Shown in pieces: positions 45,819 to 56,900 of a DNA stretch of 64,000 nt (position 1 is its first letter; the number at the start of each line of letters is the position of its first letter). The DNA comes from Dioscorea cayenensis subsp. rotundata (lineage: Eukaryota; Streptophyta; Magnoliopsida; Dioscoreales; Dioscoreaceae), in the NCBI RefSeq assembly GCF_009730915.1, contig NC_052475.1, positions 744,001 through 808,000 on the forward strand. The letters are read 5' to 3'. Below the pieces are notes generated by a model. The model was not told where the DNA came from. It did not search any database and saw only the letters and a program-made list of their open reading frames with translations. The translations under genes and the position numbers were made by a program.

Positions 45819-46640
45819 CTACGTATCAGCCTCGCGATTCGCGTCATCGATCGACCCAACTGAACGGCGGATCCGAAACCCATCCTCATCGAACGGTCCA
45901 GACCACTCCACGTGTCCATCTTCGTCTCCACCCCACGACGCGGACCTTCTCCCCGATTCGAACCTCTTCATTCCCGCGAGCCCCGGCGCCGGCGCCGCCG
46001 CCGCCATCGTCGTCGGCAAAGAAGACGGTTTCCTCCACGACGAGGCCGAGTGTTTCTCCTCAAGGAACTCAGCCGACGACCCCCGATCCCCGCCGGCGCA
46101 GCAGAAGAACGACATCCAGAACCCTCTTCCGCCGCCTCGCTGCGGGATGGTGCCCCGCTGCCTCTCCCTCTCCGAGCGTACTTTCCCGAAGCACGAGACC
46201 TTGGGCGATCCCGGCTCCCGCTCCGCCTCGCCAGCTCTCCGACCCTTTTTGATGAAGGTCCGACCACTGGCCGGGCGGCGTGAACTCCTTCCGAGATAAC
46301 CCGAGTGTTGGATCTTGTTAGGAAGAGCGATGATGGGGGCCTTGGGTTTGAGATTCCCGGAGAATCGTTTGGAATTGGAGATCCGGTGATCGGTGGTGGC
46401 GGTGACGTTGGAGTGCTGAGCTTTAGGATTGGTGTTGCCCTTGGTGGAGTCATCGCGTTCGTACACAGCGTTGAGATCCACCCACTCGATCTCGTCTCCG
46501 AAAGGGATCGTGAATGACTCCGGCGGGAAGTCTGGGTCCTCCGCCATCACTGCCGCCGTCGTGTCCGGTGGCGCTCCGGCTATCACGGTCTCGCACGCGA
46601 CGCGCCCGCTGCCGCCGCGGACGAGGGTTTCAAGGTCCAT
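45819..46640 (-). CDS. Uncharacterised plant protein with SPKVSCFGKVRSER motif
   Basis: A single GC-rich exon of 273 residues starting MDLETLVRGGSG; an ATG three codons upstream is an alternative start. It contains an acidic N-terminal part (AEDPDFPPESFTIPFGDEIE), a basic middle part, the motif GSPKVSCFGKVRSERERQRG and a cysteine pair (WMSFFCCAGG). Its C-terminal region is arginine- and serine-rich and ends IDDANREADT. The SPKVSCFGKV-type motif occurs in several plant proteins of unknown function. No transmembrane segment or catalytic motif is seen, and much of the chain looks disordered. Opposite-strand frames over this gene are composition artefacts of the high GC content. Confidence 0.8.
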   Translation of the reverse strand: MDLETLVRGGSGRVACETVIAGAPPDTTAAVMAEDPDFPPESFTIPFGDEIEWVDLNAVYERDDSTKGNTNPKAQHSNVTATTDHRISNSKRFSGNLKPKAPIIALPNKIQHSGYLGRSSRRPASGRTFIKKGRRAGEAEREPGSPKVSCFGKVRSERERQRGTIPQRGGGRGFWMSFFCCAGGDRGSSAEFLEEKHSASSWRKPSSLPTTMAAAAPAPGLAGMKRFESGRRSASWGGDEDGHVEWSGPFDEDGFRIRRSVGSIDDANREADT

Positions 46641-49640
46641 TTGTAGCATTTGATACAAGAGAAATGATGGCGTGCGAACGAGGGAGTGGTTATCTTATAT
46701 AGGAATTTATAGGGGTATTTTGGGAATAACACTGAGTGGTATTTTTTTTTTTTCCTAAAACATGGGAACTAATTAAATTGATCTGGAGTAGTTCTTCTCT
46801 ATTTGCTGCTGGACAGGCTTATATCTTCAGCCGATCGGGCTATTACTTTATATAGGTGATTAATTAAATTGATCGGTAGCCTTTGCCGATCTAGCCTATT
46901 ACTTTATTCTTGTTGTCCCTCTCTACGTTTTTATTGTTCTGTTCGTTGTTAACCTCATCTATTTAATACCGTTTTTATTTCTAGTTCTTCTTGTTGTTTC
47001 AGACCGCTGTATTTCTCTGTACTCTTCTTATTTTAATAAATTTGTGATTTATCCACTTTATTAAAAATAATAATAATAATAATTAATATTAATGAAAAAA
47101 ATTGAGAATATTAATTTCATATGATTGAATTAGAAAGTGTGGTGCAAGGAAATGTTATGAAAATGATGAATTAGTAGATTTATGGTTAAATTTTTAGATT
47201 AGTAGTACTATTACAATTATAATATTATTCATTTATATATTATGAGTCCTTTGTAAAAGTATGTTATTTTTTTTCTTATGATTATATGGTATTTGTATTT
47301 ATTAATTTAGTTTGGTGTATGAAATATCTTCTGTGCACATAATAGGATTTTAATGGCTTTATATGACATTTGACCAAATTAAAAAAAAATTAAGTATGAA
47401 ATTGGTGCATCATTGTATCTACATGATCTTTGATATCTTTTTGTGGGGTGATGTTAGCTTGTTGTATTTGTAAAAAGTATTTGTAAAAAGAAAAAAAAAA
47501 AATACTAGTGCATATGCATGATGAATTAAGAAAGTGATTAAGAGGAGTGAAGTAATTAAGAATAGTGATTTGCTTTTGATGAAAGAAAAAGAATGGGAGC
47601 AATACAAGTCATGAGGTTGAGCACGTTAGTAAGCGCCCACGGAATTGGTCCAAGGCTGGAACAGAGCATACAACCGGGAGACGCCATTGGTGACCTATTA
47701 CACTTATCTTTAATTCTTTATATAATATATATATAAGAAAGAATCTTGAAGTCACATCGTACACTTTGATAAATATTAAATAAGGGTCTACATTTGAAAA
47801 CGCCATCGACTTGGTTTTTCTCTCAATGGGCCTTGTGATGTGACTTGGTTAGACTTGACCTTCCCCACAAAGTTACTGTGGGGTAGATGGGGATCAAGGG
47901 ATTAAATCCAGGAGTGAATTAATTGCTTAAAAAAAGTTTTCCCATTAATATTTTTCTTTATATATATTTTATAAATAGATAAATCACATAGTTGACTTGG
48001 AGTCGGAGATAAGGTTACAAATCCTCTTTCATAGCTGTAGACTTTTGATATTAATACATTCGACGCATTTCAAATTGAATAATAAAAGACCCCAAATCAA
48101 GTTTTAGACAGTATAACTAGTACCGTTGCACCAAATTCTCTTTGATTTCCATATTCTCATTATGTATAGAGATTTTTAATATATATATATATATATATAA
48201 TATTTTATTTATAATTATTTTGATAATAAGTTTATTTATACAATTATTATATTTATAATACTAGAAAATTTTAATATAAATAATAAAAAAAATTAATCTA
48301 ATAATTTATGATTAATTACCAAAGTATAATATTGGCAAAAATTTTAGTTCTTCAAAATATAAAAAAATAAAATCTTTATAACATCAACGGTAGAGGAGTT
48401 ATCCAAACAATAAAGACTTGGGTCATTTAATTAAATATTTTTGAGTCATAGGATGAATGAAAAAAATCAATTATTGAACAACATGTTGATTTTATTTATT
48501 CTAATTATATAAAAAAATTCAGATGTGAACTTCATATATTTTTTATATTAATTATATTATTTTCAATCTAATTTGTTTGTAATTATTGATTCCTGAGATA
48601 ACACCACCTCTTCCCAAGCTTGTATTAATGTGAGACAACACTGTATCTACTAGCACTATTATTAATGAGAGTTTCATCTTCTTATCGCCCACTTTCCCAC
48701 GTCTCTCTTTTAATATAAACAATACTTTACTTGGGAGTGGATTAATTGACAAAAATCAAGTCAACCAATTTTTCGTAACAGAGTAATCAATCAAGAACCA
48801 AACAAAAGAAGCATCATGAACTTCACATGGATATATGTACACACACACGCATACATATCCATTCAAATAAATGAGAAAGTTAGTCAAAAAAGAAAAAGAA
48901 AAAGAAAAAGAAAAACACTAAATTAAGAAGCAAATGGAAGACTCTTTTCCTATCCCACTACACTGCGCAGCCATTGCCTTTGGACTTGTGCACAAAATCT
49001 AGAACGTTTTTCTTATTTTTTTTATATTTGTGAAGAGAAAAAACTATGACTTGTCACTGTCTTCTTCTAGAACATTTTAATCAAGTGCCCAGAAAAAACT
49101 TGTATTCTTATTCTTAATATTGTTTATTATTATTATTATTATTGTTTATTATATATAGATATATATATATATATATATATCATTTTTGATAATTCTAGAT
49201 TGAGTGTTGCCTATTTGATTGGCATGGATGTTTTCTAGCTTAGAATTCTTTGAAAATGGGGAGGAGAAGATGTTATGCAAATCAAAATATATATAGATTA
49301 GTCTTTGGTTTTTGTGTCTTAATGGTGGAAAATTGTTAAATAATAAGTTGGTGAAACATTTCCATCAAACACAAAACCACACATAGGACTTTGTGTCTTG
49401 TTGAATGCTGTTGTTGTTGTTTTTTTTTTTTTAATTAATTGATTGGGTAGACCAAATTTGTCTCCGTTTAACTCTGGTTATTCCTGATTGGGTGAAATTG
49501 ATTCAAAATTCAGAGAATCCTACTTTTCTTTTTGTTTGTTTAAAAGTTTATTGATTTAATTAGATAGTTATTGACTGAAACTCCAAGTGAATAAAATAAT
49601 GTTTATGTGCCATTATAAGTCAGTGCAACCACTCAATTCA

Positions 49641-49676
<36 letters not shown>

Positions 49677-51071
49677 TGGTTAAGTGTTCATTATTGAAGA
49701 CTTCCACCTTACTAATTAGAGATTATGACCAAACTATTAATAGCACATGATTAGAAGTTTTATAATTCAAATATAATTGCATTTCTGAGATCCTTATAAT
49801 TTATATAAAAGGAAGAACGACTGACGGACGGAATATATTTAACATAAATACAAAAATTAATTAAATGGACAGTGAAATTTATTGTTAAGAATGACATATA
49901 TTAAACGTGATTAATGTTTTATTGTTAATACTTTTCACACTATATTTTTTTTTAAAAAAGGAATCCGTGTTTGTTTTAATCAAATTCAAATTTTGCTAAA
50001 TAATTATCCGTTCATAACTATGGCGTTTTAAAAGTTTTAAGTGTTTTTTTAAAGAAAAACTTAAGTTTAATTATAGGCGGTGCATCAATATTCAAACTAA
50101 ACTAAGTTTTATTTATTTTTTTGATAAAATCGATAAGCGTTAAAACGAAAATAAACAGGTATTAAGGGGGCACCAATTACAGTGGCGGTGGTTTAACTAA
50201 TATCTTAGGGATAAACCCCGTCATGCAATTCTGGAGGGAATATATGCTAAAAAAAATTTGGTTTTTTTAATAAAATAGATGACAAGTGCCCCATTTAAGA
50301 GAAGTCAGGGAATAGTAAAAAATGTTAAATTTAACAGTCGCATATGAAAAACTTCATATTCTCAAATCTCTCGTTTTTTTTCTCCGGCAGCGCGGCTGTG
50401 CCCAAAGCGACTACTGAGTATTGCTCAAGGGAGCTTGGGCCTGGGTGCCCAAAGCAGCAGCAAGGGGGCTTGGGCTTAGTCTTGGGCTTGATCTTGGGCT
50501 TAGAATCAACTTGTGGGCCAAGGGTGGAAATGGACAAGAGCCACCACGGCAACAAGCCCAACGAACGTGGCCAGCTTAGCTGGACAAGCCATGTTGAAGG
50601 GTGCACCAATACTGTACTGAAACCATATGTTAACATGGGTTATGTATTTATTGTGGACATGTAACATGTATATATAAAAATGAATCAAAATCTTATCTTC
50701 AATTTTGGACCTGATCCAAAATGATTTCCTCTTTTTCATACTTTATTAAATAATAGAAATTCTCCAAATTTTACTCTGGTAGGTAACTAATCTCTAATCC
50801 TTAACATCTAATTTTTTTTTTCCATTTAAGTAATTTAACAATTCTTAACATTTAAAAAATTAACTTCTATCTAATAAAAGAAAGAATTAATTAAGATCCG
50901 GAGTTACTTTTGTGCCCCCCCTTCCCCAAATTTTTCGACCGTTACTCCACTCAGACATAACCGTTGCAATTCAAAAAACCACTACCCACCAACTGCTATA
51001 CAACCAAAATCATTGAACAACAACAACATCAACAACAAGAAGAAGCAACAACAAGAAGAAGTAAGTAGATC
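46641..51071. other. 4.4 kb AT-rich spacer upstream of two divergent genes
   Basis: No gene supported. It holds a short tandem duplication near 46770-46920 (AATTAAATTGATC and GCTATTACTTTAT or GCCTATTACTTTAT blocks). It also has a dispersed retroposon-like tail (listed separately), (AT)n microsatellites near 48180-48198, 49157-49179 and 49645-49674, and (GAAAAA)n near 48890. A less AT-rich island at 50380-50600 has repeated GGGCTTGGGCTT-type units. Its reading frames on both strands look like repeat translation. Confidence 0.55.
46985..47090 (+). repeat. Dispersed retroposon-like 3' tail
   Basis: A T-rich segment ends TTTTAATAAATTTGTGA, TTTATCCACTTTATT, then an A-rich (AAT)n tail. The same core appears on the minus strand at 53075-53110 and in weaker form at several other places. 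It is probably the 3' end of a LINE or SINE family; no 5' limit or target duplication was found here. Confidence 0.4.
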
Positions 51072-52310
51072 ATGGGGTGTATCTCCTCCAAGCTCTTAGC
51101 CACCACTGATCTTGACAACGGCTTCCTCTTCGGCGATCGCCGCACCTCCGGCGAGGCCCCAAACCACATCGTTTCCCTCACTTCCACCACTTATGGTGTC
51201 TTGAATCTAGATGAACCCAAATCCAAAGAACAAGACAAGGAAACCAAACCATGGAGGAAATCTCCTCCAACTCCACTTATCATCCCTTCTCATTTCAAGA
51301 ACAAAGTCACTTGTGAAGAAGAGCAACCAGAGATCATCAATGTGAGGGATCTCATGGAGGATTTGGATGATGGCACACCCTTTTGGACTCCATTGAAGAG
51401 GCTTGATAGAACTATGACTCCTAAACAACGTATGCCCACTCCTGGAACCATCCCGTCGCCGAGGAAGAACAGGAGGAGGTTGTTCTCCGGCAAGGAGAAC
51501 AACAAGGAGAACAACAACTCACCCAAACCAGAAAGGTCAGTTCTTGATCCAAATAGAGTTGTTTTAAAACCATTTAATTCTTCAGAAAAGGTAAAGAAGT
51601 GGATAGGCCCAATCCCATCCATTCATAGCAAGAGCACTCCAGTTGATGCTAAAGTTCAGAAATTGAAAGAAAGTTCAGGGAGTTGTAGCTCAAGAAGAAG
51701 TTTAAGCCCTTTTTTTGATCCAGAACTTGTGGATTCATTTGAGAGGGAGTTATGTGAAGAAGGAGAGCAGATAAAGAAGATGGTAAACCCCCATCCAAGA
51801 ATAAAGAAAGCTCGAGATTCTTCGGCTTTGTTGCTTGAGTCTTTTGAAGAGAAGTGCCCTCCAGGAGGTGCCAATGCTGTTGTTCTTTATACAACAACTC
51901 TGAGAGGGATTCGGAAAACTTTCGAGGATTGTAATGCCGTTCGATCTGCGATTGAGATCAATGAAGTGCAGGTGATTGAGAGGGATATATCAATGGACTC
52001 TGGGTATAGAGAGGAACTAAGAGAGTTGATGGGGAGGAAGGAAGTGAAAGTTCCAATGGTGTTTGTGAAGGGGAAGCTGATTGGTGGTGCTGATGAGGTG
52101 TTGAGGCTAGAAGAGGAAGGGAAACTGAGGTTGTTGTTGGATGGAATACCGAAAGCCGAATTATGGTGTGAAGGGTGTGGAGGAATGAGGTTTGTGATGT
52201 GCATGGAGTGCAGTGGGAGTTGCAAAGTGTTGGATGAGGAGCAGAAGAAGATGGTTAAATGTGGACAATGCAATGAGAATGGTTTGATACATTGCCCCAT
52301 TTGCTGTTGA
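51072..52310 (+). CDS. Glutaredoxin-like protein with C-terminal cysteine-rich zinc-binding tail
   Basis: A single exon of 412 residues. It starts MGCISSK, with Gly2 and Cys3 suited to N-myristoylation and palmitoylation, so plasma-membrane attachment is likely. The middle is long, basic and serine/proline-rich. The glutaredoxin-like domain covers about residues 266-370 (VVLYTTTLRGIRKTFEDC, then KVPMVFVKGKLIGGADEVL). The usual CxxC redox site is replaced by TLRG, so ordinary disulfide reductase activity is not expected; the GSH-binding TVP-like KVPMVFV segment and the GG-x-DE motif are kept. The tail has paired cysteines (CEGCGG, CMECSGSC, CGQCNENG, CPICC) that can bind zinc. This is a known plant-specific family whose biochemical role is unclear. 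Confidence 0.93.
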   Translation: MGCISSKLLATTDLDNGFLFGDRRTSGEAPNHIVSLTSTTYGVLNLDEPKSKEQDKETKPWRKSPPTPLIIPSHFKNKVTCEEEQPEIINVRDLMEDLDDGTPFWTPLKRLDRTMTPKQRMPTPGTIPSPRKNRRRLFSGKENNKENNNSPKPERSVLDPNRVVLKPFNSSEKVKKWIGPIPSIHSKSTPVDAKVQKLKESSGSCSSRRSLSPFFDPELVDSFERELCEEGEQIKKMVNPHPRIKKARDSSALLLESFEEKCPPGGANAVVLYTTTLRGIRKTFEDCNAVRSAIEINEVQVIERDISMDSGYREELRELMGRKEVKVPMVFVKGKLIGGADEVLRLEEEGKLRLLLDGIPKAELWCEGCGGMRFVMCMECSGSCKVLDEEQKKMVKCGQCNENGLIHCPICC

Positions 52311-53949
52311 TCTCTTGTGGATTATATACACTACTTCACTTCTTGTCTGATTATTTGATGTTTATTTCCACAGTTTTTGTTTTCTTTTTTTTTATGTTGG
52401 ATGATATCTCAGACTGATACACTGCTAGTTATCAAAGAGATTTGTGACTATCTCTCCCTCTCTGTTTGATGAGAAATACAGAGGGTTGTGTACTCTGAAA
52501 TTGCTGTGAAATTTTATTTAATTTGTATTTCAACATTTCTTTTTCTAGCAGCATTTCTATGATTTTGGCTTCTAATAAGAGAAAAGTAATATGTTAAGGT
52601 TATATCAGTATTAATTCACAAAATAGAAACGATTATATTGCCATTGTTTTCATAATTCATAGATTTATCAAATTTATTTTTCTAATACCGTTCCCATTTT
52701 CCTCAATGTGCCTGGGAGAATGACTGCTGACAAAGTCACATTTTATTAATATATATATATATAAATAAATTACTGCTTTATTTAAAATAGCAAAATAAGA
52801 ACAGGAAAAACAAATAGCTATTGAAAACAGGAAAGCAAACATACAGACAAGTTAGATGATTATCACTAGAGATGATGAAACACCCAAAACTTGTTTACAA
52901 CCAAACTCGTAAATAGAACAACAACAAACAATAAATAGAATCACAACTAAGGAAGACGAAGATCATCAGAAAATGATAAAGATCTTCACCAACTAACAAG
53001 AATAGATGAAAAAGGAGGTAAAGTCAGATCTTTTAAAATCATTAAATGTTATTATAATTTTTTTTTTTTTTTGAATAAAGTGGATAAACCACTGATTTAT
53101 TAGGAAAACAAAGCACCAAACAACAAACAGACAACAAAAGAAACAGTCAGAAAAACAGAACGAAAACAAAGATAAAAAGGACGCTACACCAGCGGTGTGA
53201 CAGTCCACAACAAACGACAAAAGAAAAAGAAAACGGAAGCATCTAACACCAACTGAAACCCCCAGCCTAAAACTGAGAAGATGAAGTATACCAAGGGGCA
53301 ACAAAGGTCAACTCAGTCAGACTAAGAAGGTTCACTCCTGAAGATGGGCTAGATCGAGTTGCTGGCGAGGTCCGCTGATCTGGCGCTCAGGAAGTCGAGA
53401 AAATGCTTGACGGATTGTATGAAATCACTGGAAACATGCAAAGTAGGATCCCTAGCTGCAGAACACCAATCAACCTATTATTAATTATTATAATTTAATA
53501 ATTAATGTGAATTATTTTAAGAAAATAATTTAAAAAATATTAAAATAAACACTTACCAATGATTTTAAGGTGAATTAGCATTTGAGTCCTCTGTGAGGTC
53601 CTTTCGTAGAGTTGATGAGGGATTGATTCTGCGGAGTGAAGGCATAGATAGGTGGAGGTAAAATCACTCAGTGATTCTAACCGCATATTATTAACTACCT
53701 TTTCCATCCACCATCCACAGAGTGTTATATGCATTGTATTACTACCAAATTAGTATTAAATTAATAATCAGCCTTAATCCAAAGCACTGTGAAAAGTGAC
53801 ATAGGCCCATATCGGATCCTTATGATTCGGGTTTAGATCCGCTCCCAAATCCGATCCGCTATCCACCCTTGTATGTACCCCATTGTCTCTCTCTCTCTCT
53901 CTCTCCAATCCCCAGAATCCTCGACGATCTCCTCCGATCCCATCCCTCA
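52311..53949. other. Spacer between the glutaredoxin-like and SEC23 genes
   Basis: 3' UTR of the glutaredoxin-like gene, AT-rich DNA, a probable retroposon insertion (listed separately), and the SEC23 leader with a (CT)n run at about 53886-53905. No additional gene seen. Confidence 0.5.
53061..53484 (-). mobile_element. Truncated non-LTR retroposon (LINE or SINE) with target-site duplication
   Basis: Read on the minus strand, a 424-base segment ends in a poly(A) tail (a T-run from 53058 on the plus strand). Just before the tail is the TTTATCCACTTTATTC motif. The 12-base sequence TTATTATAATTT flanks it exactly, at 53049-53060 and 53485-53496, as expected of a target-site duplication. The body is less AT-rich than its surroundings. 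The flank is low-complexity, so chance is possible. Confidence 0.55.
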
Positions 53950-56900
53950 ATGGCGGTGAGGGCCACGCTCTCGCGCTTCCCTTCGGACCCTGATGTCCAG
54001 GAGTCTTGTGGTCTTCCATGGGGTGTGATTGTCACCCCCTTCGCCCCCGCCGACGAGCTCGGGAACCCGCCGGCGATCGGATCCGACGGGGATCTCCTCC
54101 CGCGATGCGAGAATTGCTGGGCCTACTTCAACACACACTGCGAGCTCGACCAGTGGTCCTGGAGCTGCATCCTCTGTGGATCCCTCAATGGCCTTACCTC
54201 CCGCTCCATCGAGCGATACTCCCATTCCCAACAGGCCTGCCCCGAGATGTGCTCTTCCTTCATTGATCTTGAGATCCCAGGTTGGTTCAGCGTCCTTAGC
54301 CCCAGGGTTTTTGCTGAGCTGATATAATCTTGTCCTTGAATTATTTGTTAAGTTTTGGTTGATTCAATCTGACGAATTGGTATGTTCTGTGGATCATAGT
54401 GGAAGGATCTGGGGGAGAGGCGACGCTAGCTATGCCCGTCTATGTTGCGGCTGTGGATTTATCTTGTAAGATTAGTGATTGTTATCTAGCAATTGAACTC
54501 TTTATGAATTACCTATTTATGGTTTCTATTAGCATTTTAGAGCTTGTTTGGTTTGGGGATCATATGATGGTGTTGTACTTCACGTTTCCTGTATCTATGT
54601 TGTAATAGTTCATCCAGTCCAGTGTTGAAACTTATAGTGTAATATTCTGATATGAATACTATAGGCAGATAGTTTTCATTGTTCTATGGTTTGATTAGTC
54701 CTTTCGTAACTAGTGTATTGAACCACATGAATGAGATACAAATTCATGATGGTGATTCATTGTAGGATAGCAAACGATTTAGTAAAGTATTATCCTTATA
54801 AAAATTTGTACAACCTGATGATGCTCCATCAGTCACATGTCTGATTTAATTTGAATTGTTGCTTGTCAATTGTGACTGTCTTCCTGTTCTGCATTATCAA
54901 AGTTTACTGTGAAAATCACTGAGAGAGAATGTGCTTCCGAACTCTTCACAATGTGGATCAGATCTAAAATTCATTGTCTAGTTTTAAGCCACTAGAATTA
55001 ATTTGATATTTGGTGCTTTTGCAGTGTTTGTATGCGACTAAATAACTTCTGCCTATTTTTTTCATTGCATTTTCCTGCAGCCTCAGAGGAGTTTTTAGAG
55101 CTGATCAAAAGTGCCCTTTTGGCAGCTCTTGAAGGTCAGCTTTAAAATCTATCTGAATCTTGTGAAGTTAATCATTGATATCTTGGTTTTCCTAGCCTTT
55201 TGTCTCTTTAATGTTTTTGTGTTATTATTTATGCAGCTCTAGCACCAGGATCTTTGTTTGGTATTATGACATTCAGTCACAAGATAGGGCTATATGATAT
55301 TCAAGGCCCTATACCGGTTGTGAAAAATGTTTTCATTCCTCCTGATTCTGATGGTGCATTACCAGTTGATCTTGAAGATGCCATGCCATTACTTTCATTC
55401 TTAGCTCCTGTATGTTACTACAGTTGCCAGATGTGGCATTGTGTTTTGAACAATATCTACTAGCATTTTCATAAATATTCTAAATTTGTTCTTTATCATT
55501 ACTGTTATGCTAGATTCCTAGATGTTTCTTTTTTTCTTCTTTTTTTATTTTTGTACTGAGATTTTTGTTTATTGTTGCTAACAAGGTTGAATCATTTGTG
55601 AACAGGTTGATGAATACAAGGATCGAATAGCTGCAGCTCTTGAAACATTGAAGCCAACAACCTCCTGGGAAAGAACCACAGCTGCTGGACAAGGGTTGGA
55701 TGGTATCCTGTTAGGAGGCCGTGGTTTTGGAGTGGCAATGGAGGCTCTTGTTAAATACTTGAGTTCAGAATATGGGAATACATTTGCTTTGGGTATGGTA
55801 AAGTCTACTTCATACCTCAGTAGAAATGGTTTGCTACTTATGTTTGGAATTTGTTATGTTTTTATGGAACTGTCTACTTGTTAACATTGATTGGCAGCTA
55901 GGGTATTTGCCTTTCTCTCTGGTCCTCCTGATTATGGAGCAGGCCAGTTAGACACAAGAAGGTATGGGGAACAATATGCAAGCAAAGGGGAGGATGCTGA
56001 CCTTGCATTGCTACCTGAACAGACACCATTCTACAAAGATCTTGTAAGTTCAATCTGTAATATTTAGTGGTAAAATTTCCTGTTTTTATGTATAGTCATT
56101 TGACAAAATTTTGCAGGCTGATGTCGCTGTTCGATCAGGTGTCTGTGTCGATATCTTTGCTGTTACAAATGAATACACAGATTTGGCTTCCCTAAAGTTT
56201 CTAAGTATTGAAAGCGGTGGTTCTTTGTTTTTATATTCAAATACTGATGACTCAACACTTCCTCAAGACATGTAAGTCCAGCATTCAGATTTTCATGTAT
56301 ATATATTTGGCCTAACTTAGTTTTTAAACCAAACAAATCTTCCCCGAAATTAGCCTTATATTCCTATGATCACCCACATATTGATCTTCAGTTTAATTCT
56401 TTGATAATGATTTATGATTAGAAGTGATTGATTGATTCCCCATATTATTATTTCCTCTGCTAGAAAGGAGGGATTAAATCTAAGCAAAAATCTCTTACAG
56501 TTACCGAATGCTGATTCGGCCGTATGCATTTGGGTGTATTCTGCGTTTGAGGACATCTTCGGAGTTCAAACCTAGTCATTCTGTATGAAATCTGTACTGA
56601 TGCTTTTATGCTACTTCTTTTTCTAAATATATTATGACATAACTTCATAATCCCTGTGGATGACTTTTTTTGTTTTTCACTTTTGAACAGTATGGCCATT
56701 TCTTTCCAGATCCTCAATATGAAAATGTTCAACACGTCATTTGCTGTGATTCTTTTGCTACATATGCTTATGACTTCGAATTTTCCAGTAATGATGGTCT
56801 TTCCAGGTATAATGCTTTTGATTGCAGTGGACATGCAAATATGACACTTAATCAATTGAATTGTGAAGTGGTTGGTTTGAACTTGTCACCTAACTTCTTC

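Noticed and set aside
45912-46517. Arginine- and proline-rich reading frames opposite the 45.8 kb gene
   Set aside because: They arise from the high GC content of the real minus-strand exon and have no plausible protein content.
50344-50664. 106-codon reading frame in the spacer before the glutaredoxin-like gene
   Set aside because: It is largely the translation of GGGCTT-type repeats, shows no domain or signal, and the opposite strand is equally open.
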